A stretch of 64,000 nt of DNA from Populus alba (lineage: Eukaryota; Streptophyta; Magnoliopsida; Malpighiales; Salicaceae), in the NCBI RefSeq assembly GCF_005239225.2, contig NC_133291.1:14221654-14285653 (forward strand), in the 5' to 3' direction. Below, piece after piece: positions 10,277 through 22,070 of the stretch (its first letter is position 1; every line of letters begins with the position of its first letter). A model generated the notes under the pieces. That model did no database searches and had not been told where the DNA came from. It worked only from the letters and a program-made list of their open reading frames with translations. Both the position numbers and the translations under genes were made by a program.

Positions 10277-13228
10277 TTAACATACCTTACAACTCCTCCT
10301 ACAATATCCAGGAAGACCTTGAGTTCCAACCATGTACTCGACGTTTTTGGTGCATTCTCCAAGGGCAGCCCACCTCCCACAACTTTCATTCTGATCAGTG
10401 CAATTCCCACCAGCTTCCAAGTTCTTGTCAAATGAGTCTACATGAATCCACTTTGTGGCGGACCATTTCTCACCTTCAATCACAGGGCACCCTGCGTGGA
10501 TGCTGCTTGTGTCTGGAACAGCAGTTGGATAGAGACTGAAGAAAAGAAGCGCGTCCCCTCTACGTGGTTTCACTAAGTATTTCCAAGGTGCGGACAAGAA
10601 GACAAAGGAACACATTAACTGAGTGCAAATGCAACTCGAGGAATACAAGTTATAAAACCATTAGTAATCTGTGTGGTGGCTCACCTGCAACTCCTTTCCT
10701 TGCACATTCAGAAAGGTCTTCATGACTAACAGAAGCTTTACGACGGGAAGGTTCCTGATAGCAAGTCATTTTTTGAAAAACTTGAGTTAATTCTTGTAGA
10801 GTATTCTCTCTGCCTCCCATTCTCAATGTTTTACTAACTTCAATTTTAGAGAAGTGATTGCCTAATTATGTCAGTGAATACAACCAATATTGTAGTTAAT
10901 CCAAGAGCTATGTTAGGCCTATCAGCATGTGTCTCATGCAGCAGCCAAATCCAGAGGGTATTATAGACTAAAACAAATTCTTTAGCACTGTTAAACTGAA
11001 AGTTCTTGTAATCTGGAAGAGCTCAAGCGTATACACAATGAAAAAGGACAAGGAGCTTGAACTTACCTCAGCTGAGGGGAACACTGTTTCACCACCCTTT
11101 TCCACATCTGTAAGATACATGAGTACAGTTGCCACCCGGTGTCCACCACGAGCAATATTAACCTTGTCAGAAAAGTAATCGTAGTGGGGATCATATTTCT
11201 GCCCATGCTCATATCTCAACACTTGTATGTCTTCACCATTCTCTGACCAAAAGAAATACAGATCACTGTTATGCCATTTGTTGAAAAGGGAGGGAAAGAG
11301 TAAAAATCTTAATTATTGCATATGTTAGATATTATTGCATATGATTAAAAGATGGTTAATCTCTCTTGTTTGGTAAAGAATTTCTTGCACAAGAGTACAG
11401 CTGAGAGAAGCAAACACTACAGTAACTTCAGGATTTCACAACCCGTATACCAAGGAAGAACAAACCTTTAAATGATAGACCACAACAAAAATTCAAGTGA
11501 ATTTCACGTTTTTTTTTTTTTTTTCCTTGTTGCTTTACCAGTAAATTATGATTCATGTAGTTGAAAGCAGAGCTTTCTTTGGAATTGAGAGTTCTTTGGC
11601 AAATCATTTACTCATTCTAAATCCAACTTCCCTTTTTAACAAATCTCCGCATGTCAATGACAATCAAAATTAGGATTTTGAATGTACAAAAAACTTAGAG
11701 ATTGGATAGCACTAGGCATCAAAAGTGAAAAGCATAGTCTCGAAAGCAGGTTTGTAACCAAGAAGCTTCCTGATAGGCTCTTCTACGACACTCGAAACAA
11801 TGCATCACAATAAGCAGCAAGAATCTCCTTACAGATAGGGCTTCTAATACAAAATTCACTCGTAATCAATTTTAAGTGGCACAACATTAAGGGAAAAAGA
11901 AAATGGAAACACCCCTTTTTAGGCTTCTAATGAAGTGAGCTTTAGCATGCCAATATGACCTTAAAGAGGCGTGGGGCTTGGCATTATGTTTTTCTCTCTT
12001 TGGAAGCCTGCATCCAGGCATCTATTTTTAAGAGACAGAGGAGTGCATGCATAGCAAAGTAGAAATCACATCAAGAAAGAACTCCATCACTTCCACTTGA
12101 AAACAAAATGTTGAGCTCAATCAACCACTAGAATTTTTGGGAGCAAAAATGCTTTATACGCATTTTTATAGAGGTAATGAAGGGTAAAACAGAATTGACT
12201 ATATGCAAGAGCACACATTTTACTTTCAATAGTCTTGCCCGCATGCGGGAAAATAGTGCTTTTGGTGCAGGCTAGGTATGGTCTTGGCAGCAAGTTAAGG
12301 CCCAGGCTTTGAAGGCAGGCACAGCTCTGGCAAGTGTGAGCCCTAATGTGCCCTCATTGAGACCTAGCCTTGCACGGCCGTTTTCAAACACATAAAATTG
12401 CACAGAGACAATCCCAAATTCCTAAACAAGCAAGAATTACAGTGATGAATTCATAACTGAAACTGACACTGTAGTATGTGAATGTTGGAGTGAGAAATTA
12501 AAAAATATCAGTAAAAGTTAACAAATGCATCCAAAAAATGAAAGAAAAAGATTATGATACTGAGATTCATTATAGTGCACTGCACACCTCTTGGAAGAAA
12601 AGTCCATGTTGCAATCTTGTCCTCTATACCAGCAACAATTGGATCCTAAAGAACGGATAAATTAAAATAAAAAGCAAATTATAAGGCTTAATTTGACAAT
12701 TATCTTACAAAAATAGGACTATATATATAAAAAAAAAAAAACCTTTGCTTTAGTGATAAACATTCCAGAACTGGTTCGAACTTCGCTCAGTTTACTCTTT
12801 CCACTCTCATTATCAGCCACTGCTGATCTTTTCAACTCCGATTTGGCCTTAGTTTCACAAAAAAATCAAAAGTCAATTAAGAGAAGAAGATACTGTTTTC
12901 TTGAATATATTAAATTAGGACTCACCAGAGAAATCAAGTGATCGCATTCTAAGTCTGTTAGAAATCCTTCGTACACAAATGCCCTGCAAAGCCATCGTCA
13001 TTATTTTTAATTTCATTTTAGATTCTGTTTCACTAAGGAGATGAATGTGTGAAATTTCTAAATCTGAGAGAGAGAGAGAGAGAGAGACCTTGGCTTCCAA
13101 GAGACTTGTTTGACTTTGGCAGGGTTGATGATCGAGCTGGAAGTACCTGGATAAGAGATGGATTTATGGAGAATCGAAAAGATCGACAGTAGAAACAGAA
13201 ACTGGCGAGGGTAGATCGTAGTAGCCAT
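10277..13228 (-). CDS. Prolyl 4-hydroxylase with C-terminal ShK domain
   Basis: Seven minus-strand exons: 13089-13228, 12926-12983, 12743-12847, 12588-12645, 11067-11242, 10685-10754 and 10277-10572. They give 300 residues, all in phase. The enzyme hydroxylates peptidyl proline (extensins, AGPs and similar) in the ER/Golgi, using Fe(II) and 2-oxoglutarate. The N-terminus (residues 4-25) is a hydrophobic anchor. VRTSSGMF and [14 protein letters not shown] are family motifs. The Fe ligands are His140, Asp142 and His228, and Lys238 in [10 protein letters not shown] is the 2-oxoglutarate ligand. The last 40 residues carry six cysteines in the ShK (ShKT) pattern ending CRRSCKVC, found in one subclass of plant P4Hs. 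Intron 1 begins with an unusual GT followed by a CT tract. Confidence 0.93.
13066..13087. repeat. (GA)n microsatellite beside a splice donor
   Basis: About 11 GA units directly abut the intron 1 donor of the prolyl hydroxylase gene. On the transcript the intron starts GTCTCTCT.... Confidence 0.8.
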
Positions 13229-13499
13229 CAAATTTGAGAGAAGAGAGGAATGAGAGATTTCCTGGGAAAATGTTTGATTTTTCTAGTTCCTTTACCAACT
13301 CCCGGCTCGTATTTATGCGTTTTGCTTGGAATCAAAACGGCGACGTTCTTTCCTTTTATAATTAGGGGTCACCACTAACAAATCTAGTAAGGGGACAAAA
13401 AAAACAAAACTAAGGCAAGTAACTCGCACGACTTGTCACTGGCTTCCAGTTAAGATCACGATCCAATTCTTATAATATTCTTGAAATCTTTTTTCTTAG

Positions 13500-15110
13500 C
13501 TATAAGTTGCGAGTCGAGTTATTTTTTTTTAAATTATAAAAAATATATAAAGATATTATTAATATATTTTTTTAATATAAAAATCAATAATATATTAAAA
13601 ATTTAATGCATATTAGATGATTTTTTTTAAATATTAAAAAATAACTTTATTTTTTTTTAATATTAATACAATGATATATTGGTTCAATCAATACTAACCA
13701 TTATTTATTTACAGAACTTATAACCCGGTTATGACAGCGTGATAATCTCATAGAAAAAAAAATGAAATATATCATGAAGCTCAATTCTTAGTAAGCCAAA
13801 AAAGTTGAAAGATGAAAAAAAAAAACGACTTGAGTCAACCCAAATGAACCCGCTAAATTTGTGAACTGAGATTACCTCATATAAAATAAATTGAAAAAAT
13901 ATACAAAGGGCAACTCTAAACCAAACCATTGTTGAAGAACAAAATTGAAAAATAGATAATTAAAAAAAAAACAATTTGAGTCAATCCGTGAAGATTTGGC
14001 AAACACGCGACAGGATTATATGACCATAATAACTTAATAAAAATCAAATAAAAAAAATCATGACACTCAATTCTCAATCAATCAAACCTCCAAACTTAGT
14101 CATGAGAATGAGATTAGCTTATTAAAAAAAAATTGAAAAAAATAAATTATAAAGCTCATTTCTCACCTAACTCATTGTTGAATGACAAGATAAAAAAAAA
14201 TAAACAATTTTAAAAAAGCAAAAAAAAAAAAATTCAGTTATCCTAGATTAACTAGACAAACCCACAATCTAGGTTACAAGATAGAGATAATCTAATAAAA
14301 TAAAAAGAAAATAGAAAAAAATCACAAACATCAATTCTCAACCAATTAAACTCGTGATATGGTTTATAAAAACATGATTACCCCATAAAAAACAAATATA
14401 AAGAAATTATCAAGCTCATATCTCAATCAATCAATTGTTGAATGACAAGATTAATAAAGAAACAATTTAAAAAAAATTATGTCATCCTAAGTTAACTCGA
14501 AAAACTCATAACAAGACCAAAATAACTTAATAAAAAACAAATAAAAAAATCATAAAGATTAATTCCTAACCAACTAAACTTGTGAATTGGGTCATGAGAA
14601 CATATTACCCCATAAAAAGCATATCCAAAGAAATTATGAAACCCATTTCTAAACCAATCCATTGTTGAAGGATAAAATTAAAAATGAAATGAATTTTTTT
14701 TTAAAAAAAAAAGACCCAAAAAAAGGAGGGAGAAAAAAAGAAAAGAAAATGTAGTGTTATAAAATCATAATAACCATATAGAAAGTAAATCAAAATAAAT
14801 CATGAAGTCTAATTCTTGATTAACCTAATGTTAAGGGACAAAATTTAAACAAAAATATTAAATTAAAAAAAAAAATTACTCGGGTTAACATGTTAAACTC
14901 ACAATTCATTTTATAAGATAAATATAACCCTATAAAAAGTAAATTGAAAGAAATTAAGAAACTTTATTTCCAATAGATCTAACGTTAAATGTTAAAATAG
15001 AAAAAGAAAAATAAATAAATAAATAAATCCATGAGCTTGTCATATGACCCTACAGGGAAAAAAAATATATTAAAAAATAAAATTGAAGAAAATACTAAAA
15101 AAATTTAAAA
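13500..15110. repeat. Diverged AT-rich tandem repeat
   Basis: The same short phrases recur in order: a segment like ccattgttgaa.gacaaaatt, then an A-run with caattt, then gagtcaatcc or tcatcc..ttaac, then ataa.cttaataaaaa.caaa and ctcaattct.aaccaa. Copies of the tgttgaa.ga phrase start near 13930, 14172, 14437, 14662 and 14828. The spacing is roughly 170-265 bp, so the array is old and irregular. There is no coding capacity. Confidence 0.55.
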
Positions 15111-16190
15111 ACAAAACCCACAAAATACTATTCAAATAAATAGATTTTTTTTTAGGAGTGTAGCTACAGTAAATTAGCCACTCCCTTTTGTTTTTCTGTT
15201 AATATTTTAACAATATTTTAATATTTTATTTATTTGATAATAATATGTATTCTTAAGCTAGCTTACACTAAATCAAAACTAAGTTTCATTCATAGATGAT
15301 TTTAAAAACATACCTTCATATTGGTTTTGGTATATTTAGAAAAATTTAATAAGTTATTCTTGATGATAGGATTGAGTTTTAACAATTATGATTATATTAT
15401 TATTTGATGAAGTAAAAAAAAAACTTCAAATTAAATTTAGGCTTCCTATTAAATTAAGGTGTCTAAGGTTTGACCATTCCACCCTCTTCTACATAAAGAA
15501 GTCATCTATTAATATAATGGATCTTTGGATGCTTAATTTAATAAATTGTTAGTGGGAAATAGTGCATATAAAGATATTTATATGCTTGAGTCGTATTAAA
15601 TTATTTTGTGGAGCATGGAGTTGTATGTGACAACACTGAACCATTTGAAAATTTGTGTGGGATTGGGATTCAGTTTCAGTATTTAGAGTCTCCAATAGTA
15701 CAAGGTTGTCCGCCCTTTTTCGTCTTCCTTTTCTTTTCTTTTTTTTTTCTTCTTCTTGTTATGTGTTAGGCCATTAATGCTGAATTTTTAAACTAGGAAA
15801 TGATGAATTAACACAATATTTGAATTGTGAAGTCCAGAAAATAAATTAATTGTCAATTATATAACAAATGCAGATAAATAAGTGTTCACAAGAACACGAG
15901 TTTAGATTATGGCTGAGAATGGATAAGAAGGGAATCACACATCTCCAGGACAGAAACATGTTTGATTATATATATGGTCTGAACAAATATTTACTTTCCT
16001 GGCTTCATTATTTTTTTACCTCTGTTCTTCCAAACTGTTTGTTTTAGTTCCATAGTTTTGGCTCCAATGCTTAGGAGTCTTGTCAGAATAAAGACTTAGA
16101 GTGTGGAGAGAAAAGGGTAATGGATTCGATTTCGGTGTGGCCAGGAACCACCTCCACCCTTCTGTTGATTCCGATCAGTTGTTGATCGGT
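15111..16190. other. AT-rich intergenic DNA
   Basis: No supported gene. The right edge runs into the 3' end of the kinase pseudogene. Confidence 0.4.
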
Positions 16191-16239
16191 CGTGGTCTTC
16201 AGACTTTCCATTACAGTTAACCAAAACCACCATCTGTTG

Positions 16240-17652
16240 ATTGAGATGGCTTAGATACTCTGTCGGATTGTATTCATATGCATCAACAGATCCGCAACCG
16301 AGGGTGTCCTTTGGTGTCTAGACCTTTGTCGTAGCTTTATCTCTATCAAACTGCTTTCATCTCCTTCTAAAACCCTTACAACCTGCAGAGAAATCTTAAT
16401 TTAACCGAATCGCATAAGAACTTTGTAAAGTTGAAGCATTTATAGAGGAAGAACTATACTTGCCTCATCTGGGATCCATCTGTTCTGAATCATAGGCATC
16501 TCCGAGAGTTGGAACAACAAGCTCCTTGATGCTGTTTTTCATTAGCAAAGGTTTGGGCTGACAACAACATTGCTCCAAACTGCATAAATTCTTGCTAGAA
16601 ATACAATACAACGGACTTGAAAGAATTCGATCGCTCAGAAAGAAGCTTACGTACCCACATTACAAGACTTTGTTGTGAACTATCTAAAGCTTACCTTACG
16701 GTAATGGGCTCTAACAACAGAACCCCATAAGCATAAATATTTGTCTTCTCATCTACTATGCCATGCGTGAAGAATTCAGGAGGAAGTTAGCTGTTAAGAT
16801 AAGAAATGAGATCAGATTACAAGGCAAGATATCTTGAAGATTTAGAGATCATGCCAAGTGCCTTCAATTTTTTTTTTTTTTTTTTGGTAACCCGGGGTGT
16901 CCGGGCCAGCTTACGCGCACCACGACTATTCCCCGGGCCCACTGAACATCCTGCAAGCCCAGTAGGCAGGTAAGGCACCGCGGGGGTGACAGGCTGGTAC
17001 TCTTGAGGATCGAACCCAGGACCTTCGCAAAGACAAGCTTTGTATTGTCTGTTCTCTACATGTAAATCTCAACTATGCGGGGCCTCTGTTATGAAATCTC
17101 ATCTTTTATCAGAAAAACTTTAGCAATATTAGGGTGGTCAACATGGACTATAATCCCAAGCACCGATAAGAAATCAACAGTCATTTCTTCCGGTGAGCCT
17201 CTGGTCAGCCGTTTAATTGCAACAAACTGCCCATCTTCCAATTGCCCTTTGTAAACTTCAGCATAGCCTCCTTCTCCAATCAATTTTCCTTTATAAAGGA
17301 AGACAAGGTATCGTAAGCATATTGAGATCGAGACTAGTACAACTACATACAAAACAGAATTCATGCTTAACCATGGAATTGGCTAATAAAGTTTCCGAAT
17401 CGTAACCCCAAGAAAGTGAAGAAAAAAAGAAGCGTAAATCTTTGCTAAAGGTATCAGTTGCAGCCTGGTGTTCTGAGAGTGAAAAGTTCGTCCATGAAGA
17501 TTTGAAATGACAGAATTCACCGTCTAGTGGAGAATTTAGAGTAGGAACAATGGCCTCTCTAAACTTTCTTCTTCTGCTTCTCCTTTTACTTAGCTTTGGC
17601 ACACCTTCCTTCAGGGGAGGGAGGGTATGAAAGCTCGGTGCAGGTCCCTTTC
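16240..17652 (-). pseudogene. RLCK-VI (RBK-type) kinase pseudogene, 3' part
   Basis: Read on the minus strand from 17652, the frame gives KGPAPSFHTLPPLKEGVPKL and then SSWTNFSLSEHQAATDTFSKD. An exon near 17110-17300 gives LIGEGGYAEVYKGQLEDGQF with the VAIK lysine, then VDHPNIAK. These are hallmarks of ROP-binding receptor-like cytoplasmic kinases. Further on are PPEFFTHGIVDEKTNIYAYG (about 16790-16705), ALDSSQQSLVMW (about 16687-16650), IKELVVPTLGDAYDSEQM (about 16535-16480) and VDAYEYNPTEYLSHLNQQM (about 16290-16235). The exons with the HRD and DFG catalytic motifs are absent. The donor after FSKD is not GT, and the frame shifts before VDAYEY. This is a dead gene. Its 5' part lies at 25014-25810, across the inserted transposon. 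Confidence 0.85.
16868..17060 (-). mobile_element. SINE inside the kinase pseudogene
   Basis: An 18-base T run at 16868-16885 is the A-tail of a minus-strand element. Its body is GC-rich and contains a Pol III B box (gggttcgatcc, around 17015). No convincing A box is present at the other end, so the copy is probably 5'-truncated. Its 3' end before the tail (ccggacaccccgggttacc) resembles the ends of the other SINEs here (ggacacc...). It sits where the kinase catalytic-core exons are missing. Confidence 0.65.
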
Positions 17653-17655
17653 TAA
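17653..17655. repeat. Left target-site duplication (TAA) of the Harbinger element
   Basis: TAA here matches TAA at 25011-25013. A three-base TAA/TTA duplication is the signature of PIF/Harbinger transposition. Confidence 0.85.
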
Positions 17656-17990
17656 GAGTGCATCTGGTATTGTGGTAGTTATTATGGTTGTAGTTTGAAA
17701 AAAACAGTTTTATAAAAAGTGTTTTTAATTGTGGTTGGTCTGGAAAAATAGGTGTTTGGTTAAAACTGTGGTTCAAATTGAAGTTAAAAAAAAATTGTTT
17801 AATGTGTTTGGTTACAAATTATGGTTCAATTTCATTTTATTGTATAATTACCTAAAAGGACTTAATTCATAATATTAATGAAGTAACATTACAACCAATA
17901 AATTTTTGCAAATAGACCTAAACATATTAGAGCAATAATTTATAATTGTGTCATTAAACTTGCAGCAATCCCATCATGTACATAATCCAT

Positions 17991-19516
17991 TCACGAAGGC
18001 CTTTGGTGTCCTTGGCTTTGTGAATGTGGAGCCACATCAGTTAGAAAATCATCGGGCACAAAATTAGGATGGCAATCGAACTCTGTAAATGCCACATCTT
18101 GCATTGAAGTTCTTCTAATGTAATTATGAATAGCCATGGATGCGACAACAATTTGAACTTGTGCCTTGTAATTATAAGATGGCATATTCTGTAGGATTCA
18201 CCATCTTTTTTTCCAAACTCCAAATATTCGTTCTATCACACAACATAATGAAGAGAGCATACGGTTGAAAATTTCTTCAAGAGTTTGTGGTTTTCCTCGC
18301 TTTCTAAATTCTTGCAAATGATATCTCTGACCTCTATATGGACATAAAACTTCATATTCATTAGATATCTCGAATCAACCAAGTAGTATTTCCCTAGAAA
18401 AACATATAATTGTTTTAAACTGAAAATTGCAAAAAAAATAAAAATAAATAACATTAATTATCATATATACACACCCACATACACATATTACTACCTTCCA
18501 GTGGCTTAGGAAATTTTATACGTGGATTGTTAATTGCCTCGACAAAAATTCATGTATCATGTGAACTTCCTTCCTAACCCGCCCAAACAAATTTGAATTG
18601 CATGTCAAAGCTACATGCAGCCATAACATTCTGGGTCGGCACACCTTTTCGGCCGATAAATGGGATTTAATTTTCAAAAGAAACACATGCATGAACATGT
18701 ATACCGTCAATAGCTCCAACACAATTCTAATATACGATAAACAAGCAAAATAACATCAATTTAAGTTGATGAAAAAATTAAATTTCATAAATTCATGAAA
18801 TACGAATCACCATTAACAAATACGATTAACGACATTACCTTGAAATGTGGCATATACCTCGGATTGTTCATAATTTCCCTCGGTGTGTTTACGAACCCAG
18901 GATCTGCAGGTTGAATTAAATCTGTAGCGAGCAAACAAATTGATCTAAGAATCTCATTAAAGTACCTACTAATTGTTTCTCCTAAATGTTGGAATCTCTC
19001 TTGAACTTCCCTGTTGGAAGCACCCAAAGCTATTGTATAAAGAAATATTCCAACTTTTTCAAAAACACACATTCTTCTAGATGCCTTTAACCCATATTGG
19101 TTTTCAAGTTTAACGCACAGACTCTGAAATGTTGTTGCATCCACCCTAAACATGTTTACACAACGCGTCCAATATCCATGTAATATTTCTATCAACCATT
19201 ACATTCTAGTGTTGTACGAATCCATACAAGGCTCCTTATATATATAAGTATTATAATATAAAGCTATGGCACCTGCCATACATAAAATCAATTTTTCATC
19301 ATCGAACTCCCTTTCCCAAAACAACTCACCTTCTTCATCTGAATCATCATTGTCATCGTCGTCGTCGTCGTCAGTATCAGAACTGTGATTACCACTACAA
19401 TCTCCATCGTTTATAGAAGAATTACTATAATTAACATATTCGGCAACATTATTCAATATGTCATCATAATCCCTGTCAAAAAGTGATGAAAACCAGTGCG
19501 GATCCATATCTATCAT
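17991..19516 (-). pseudogene. Harbinger transposase, disrupted
   Basis: The N-terminal part starts MIDMDPHWF (19516) and has an Asp/Glu run and ELFWEREFDDEK. An in-frame TAA (19199-19201) interrupts it between NTRM and IEILHGYW. The DUF8040-like part follows (FQSLCVKLENQYGL, LGETISRYFNEIL, PRYMPHFK). After a probable intron come GAIDG (about 18705), IGRKGVPTQNVMAACSFDMQ, GSSHDTRIF (about 18557), YYLVDSRY, VIERIFGVWKKRW (about 18230) and MPSYNYKAQVQIVVASMAIH. The three DDE acidic residues are still encoded. Two more stops (near 18668 and 18577) and frameshifts prevent a full product. Confidence 0.82.
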
Positions 19517-21045
19517 GCCATACAGATTTTTTTGTGAATAATTGGAAATTGTATGACTTGTTACCAAAAAAAAAAAAAACAAATGGATAATGCATTCTTG
19601 CAAATAAGTGTTATTGTTCACTTTCTCCACGTTTAATGAAATTTTGCTCGGCTGGTAAAATTTATAAGGCTATATTTATTTGCAATTCAGTCCTTTACCT
19701 CCTCTGAAAGTGAAATTGAATTTCTTTTTCCAAAATACCTATTATCTCTAATCAAAATTTATAATTCCACTTGCTATACACAACATAAAAAATAGAATTT
19801 CAACATATCAAAATTAGAATTCCAGAAACAATGAACAAATCACAGACAAATTCTTTTTTCTTTTCATTTCCTACTTCCACTATTTATTTCTTGTGCTAAC
19901 TATAAAATGTCAACTGTACCATACATCACTTAAAATTGCATTTCCAAAACTGAGCCATACAATTAACTATAATATTTTCATTTCCCTTTGGCCTGATTCA
20001 ATAAATAATAACCATGTTTGCCACCTTCCCCTAAGATTCAAACCAGTTCTACTTATGGAATGCTGCATCAGCATATTGAACAAGACAATGATGACATTAT
20101 GTAAAAGAATATACAATGACAAAGGTCTCTAACAAAGCTAACGATTTTCTACCCTTCACTATCCTAATGCACACCATAAACAAACATTTAAAAACCTAAA
20201 AAACTAAACTGATTTGTAATGTATGCCATAACATTAACCAATCGGCTGCAACCTAATGAATTAAATGGAACTTACATATTATAGATGTATAAATAGCAGC
20301 AATCAACAACACCAGCAATTAGAAACAACCACTCTTCTGCAGGCACTAACACATTCAGTTTATACCTAAAGAAATTGACAACATGTAAACCCATAACTTC
20401 CCATACTTATTGGTTTTTATATATAAATACATAGGAATCGAAGTAATATTCCAAAAATTGTTACCTAACTTTCAAAAGCTACCATTCAAGAGCAAGATAC
20501 CAAACATTCAAATGTGACATACACCAACTGAAAATTTCAAAATTAGCAACCTAGACCTGCCATTCAAGATCAACTAACCAAATATTCAAAGTATAATACA
20601 AACAAGCAGTAGTCTCAATTGCATAACTTATTATCACCAACCATTCAACTTTAAAGTAACCAAACTGCAAAGGAATACTTTAACAAGCTAAACATAACAT
20701 TCAAAGTTAAGCATTCATATATTTAAGGTACCATTGAAAGATAAACATCCACATAATTAAGGTCTACAATTCAGAAATTAACATCCATGAAATTCCAACC
20801 CAACATCATTATTTAGTCATACATATATAACAAAACATACATGGTAGTGGGTTCCAAAAACTTAGCTACGGAAATACATCAAAACATAGGCAACTCCTTC
20901 TAATTCCAGCATCATTTATAGCACAGGAAGTCTGCAAAACCAGTGGGAAATATTTCAGACAACTAAATATGTTACTTGTCTACATAATTCAATATAAATA
21001 CAAAGACATGAATAGGGTAAGAAGCTAAAAACTGACCTTGTCCAT

Positions 21046-22070
21046 CTAAGTTTGTCTATGTTGGTCAAACATTATTTTCAGCCATGACAATTTTTTGTCA
21101 ATAAAACCCATTGCAGCCCACATCTCCCTCTTGCTCCTCGTACAGAAGAATTTAGTTACAAAGGTATGCAGTGCACTACCAAAGGTAACTCCATCAATAG
21201 AGTGCAGTTCTTCCATTACCTCTTCAATGCTACAACTTTTTTTTTTTTTATCTCTACAAGGAGCTGTGATCCCTCTAGGCATGGAGACAGTCTCATTAAT
21301 TTTATCCAGACATGCAACTAGTGCTACTCTCATTCCAGTTCCCCTTTTTTTTTCACAATTGAGGTGTAATTTGATGTGGACTCTTTCTCTTTGAACTGCT
21401 AGGGTTGCTACTATTGTTTGCGACATTACTTCCACCAACCATGTTGCTAACATCCCGACTAAAATCAAGGATTGCATCCTCTTTAGAGTCACCACTTCCT
21501 TCTTCCATGTTAGTATCCTCATTGGTTGTATTTCTCATTCCAGCCACCACATTATCTTCATCTGATAAAAGTCCTTGTGAGGGAGTCCAAGCATATTCTC
21601 CCGTGGCCGCTATGTTATTAAACATGATATCGTACTTGGCACACAACGAGGGCTCTATGCCGACATGCCTAAACTTCTTTGCTCATCTTATTTCTTGTTT
21701 AATGACAGCTGGATGTAATTAAGAATGCTAATAGATGAATAAATAATACAACATGAAAAAAAATTATGATGTTATTGCAAATCAGCAACTTAACCTGAAT
21801 TTTTGATTGCCACCATTCATCAATTGCTGAGATGGTCCCAAGTTTAGAAGACCAACCAACTCCAGTTTCAGTTATTAATTTTTTCCATACCCTCCAATCC
21901 TTTTTAATCTCATCCCATTTGTTTTTAAGCTGAGATTTTGATAATGAAAGGCCTATCTGATCTTTGAATGACCGTACGATAAATTTCCAGCCAGCTTTGT
22001 CAAAATATATGTTTGGTCTCATGCCTCTCTCAATAGCTATAATGCAAATATTGCAAAACGTGTGCAACAT
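21046..22070 (-). pseudogene. Harbinger accessory Myb/SANT-like (trihelix) gene, disrupted
   Basis: The first part gives YFDKAGWKFIVRSFKDQIGL and LKNKWDEIKKDWRVWKKLI, a Myb/SANT-like DNA-binding fold seen in the second ORF of PIF/Harbinger elements and in host L10-interacting Myb proteins derived from them. The second part (from about 21700) gives KYDIMFNNIAATGEYAWTPS and a Ser/Asn-rich linker. After a frameshift near 21355 it continues CSIEEVMEELHSIDGVTFGS and MWAAMGFIDKKLSWLKIMF to a stop at 21046. In active elements this protein helps the transposase bind the termini and enter the nucleus. The frameshift suggests it is no longer functional. Confidence 0.75.

Noticed and set aside
21095..21722. 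Plus-strand frames of 99 and 105 codons
   Set aside because: They are antisense to the Myb-like transposon gene, which has the clear protein signature.
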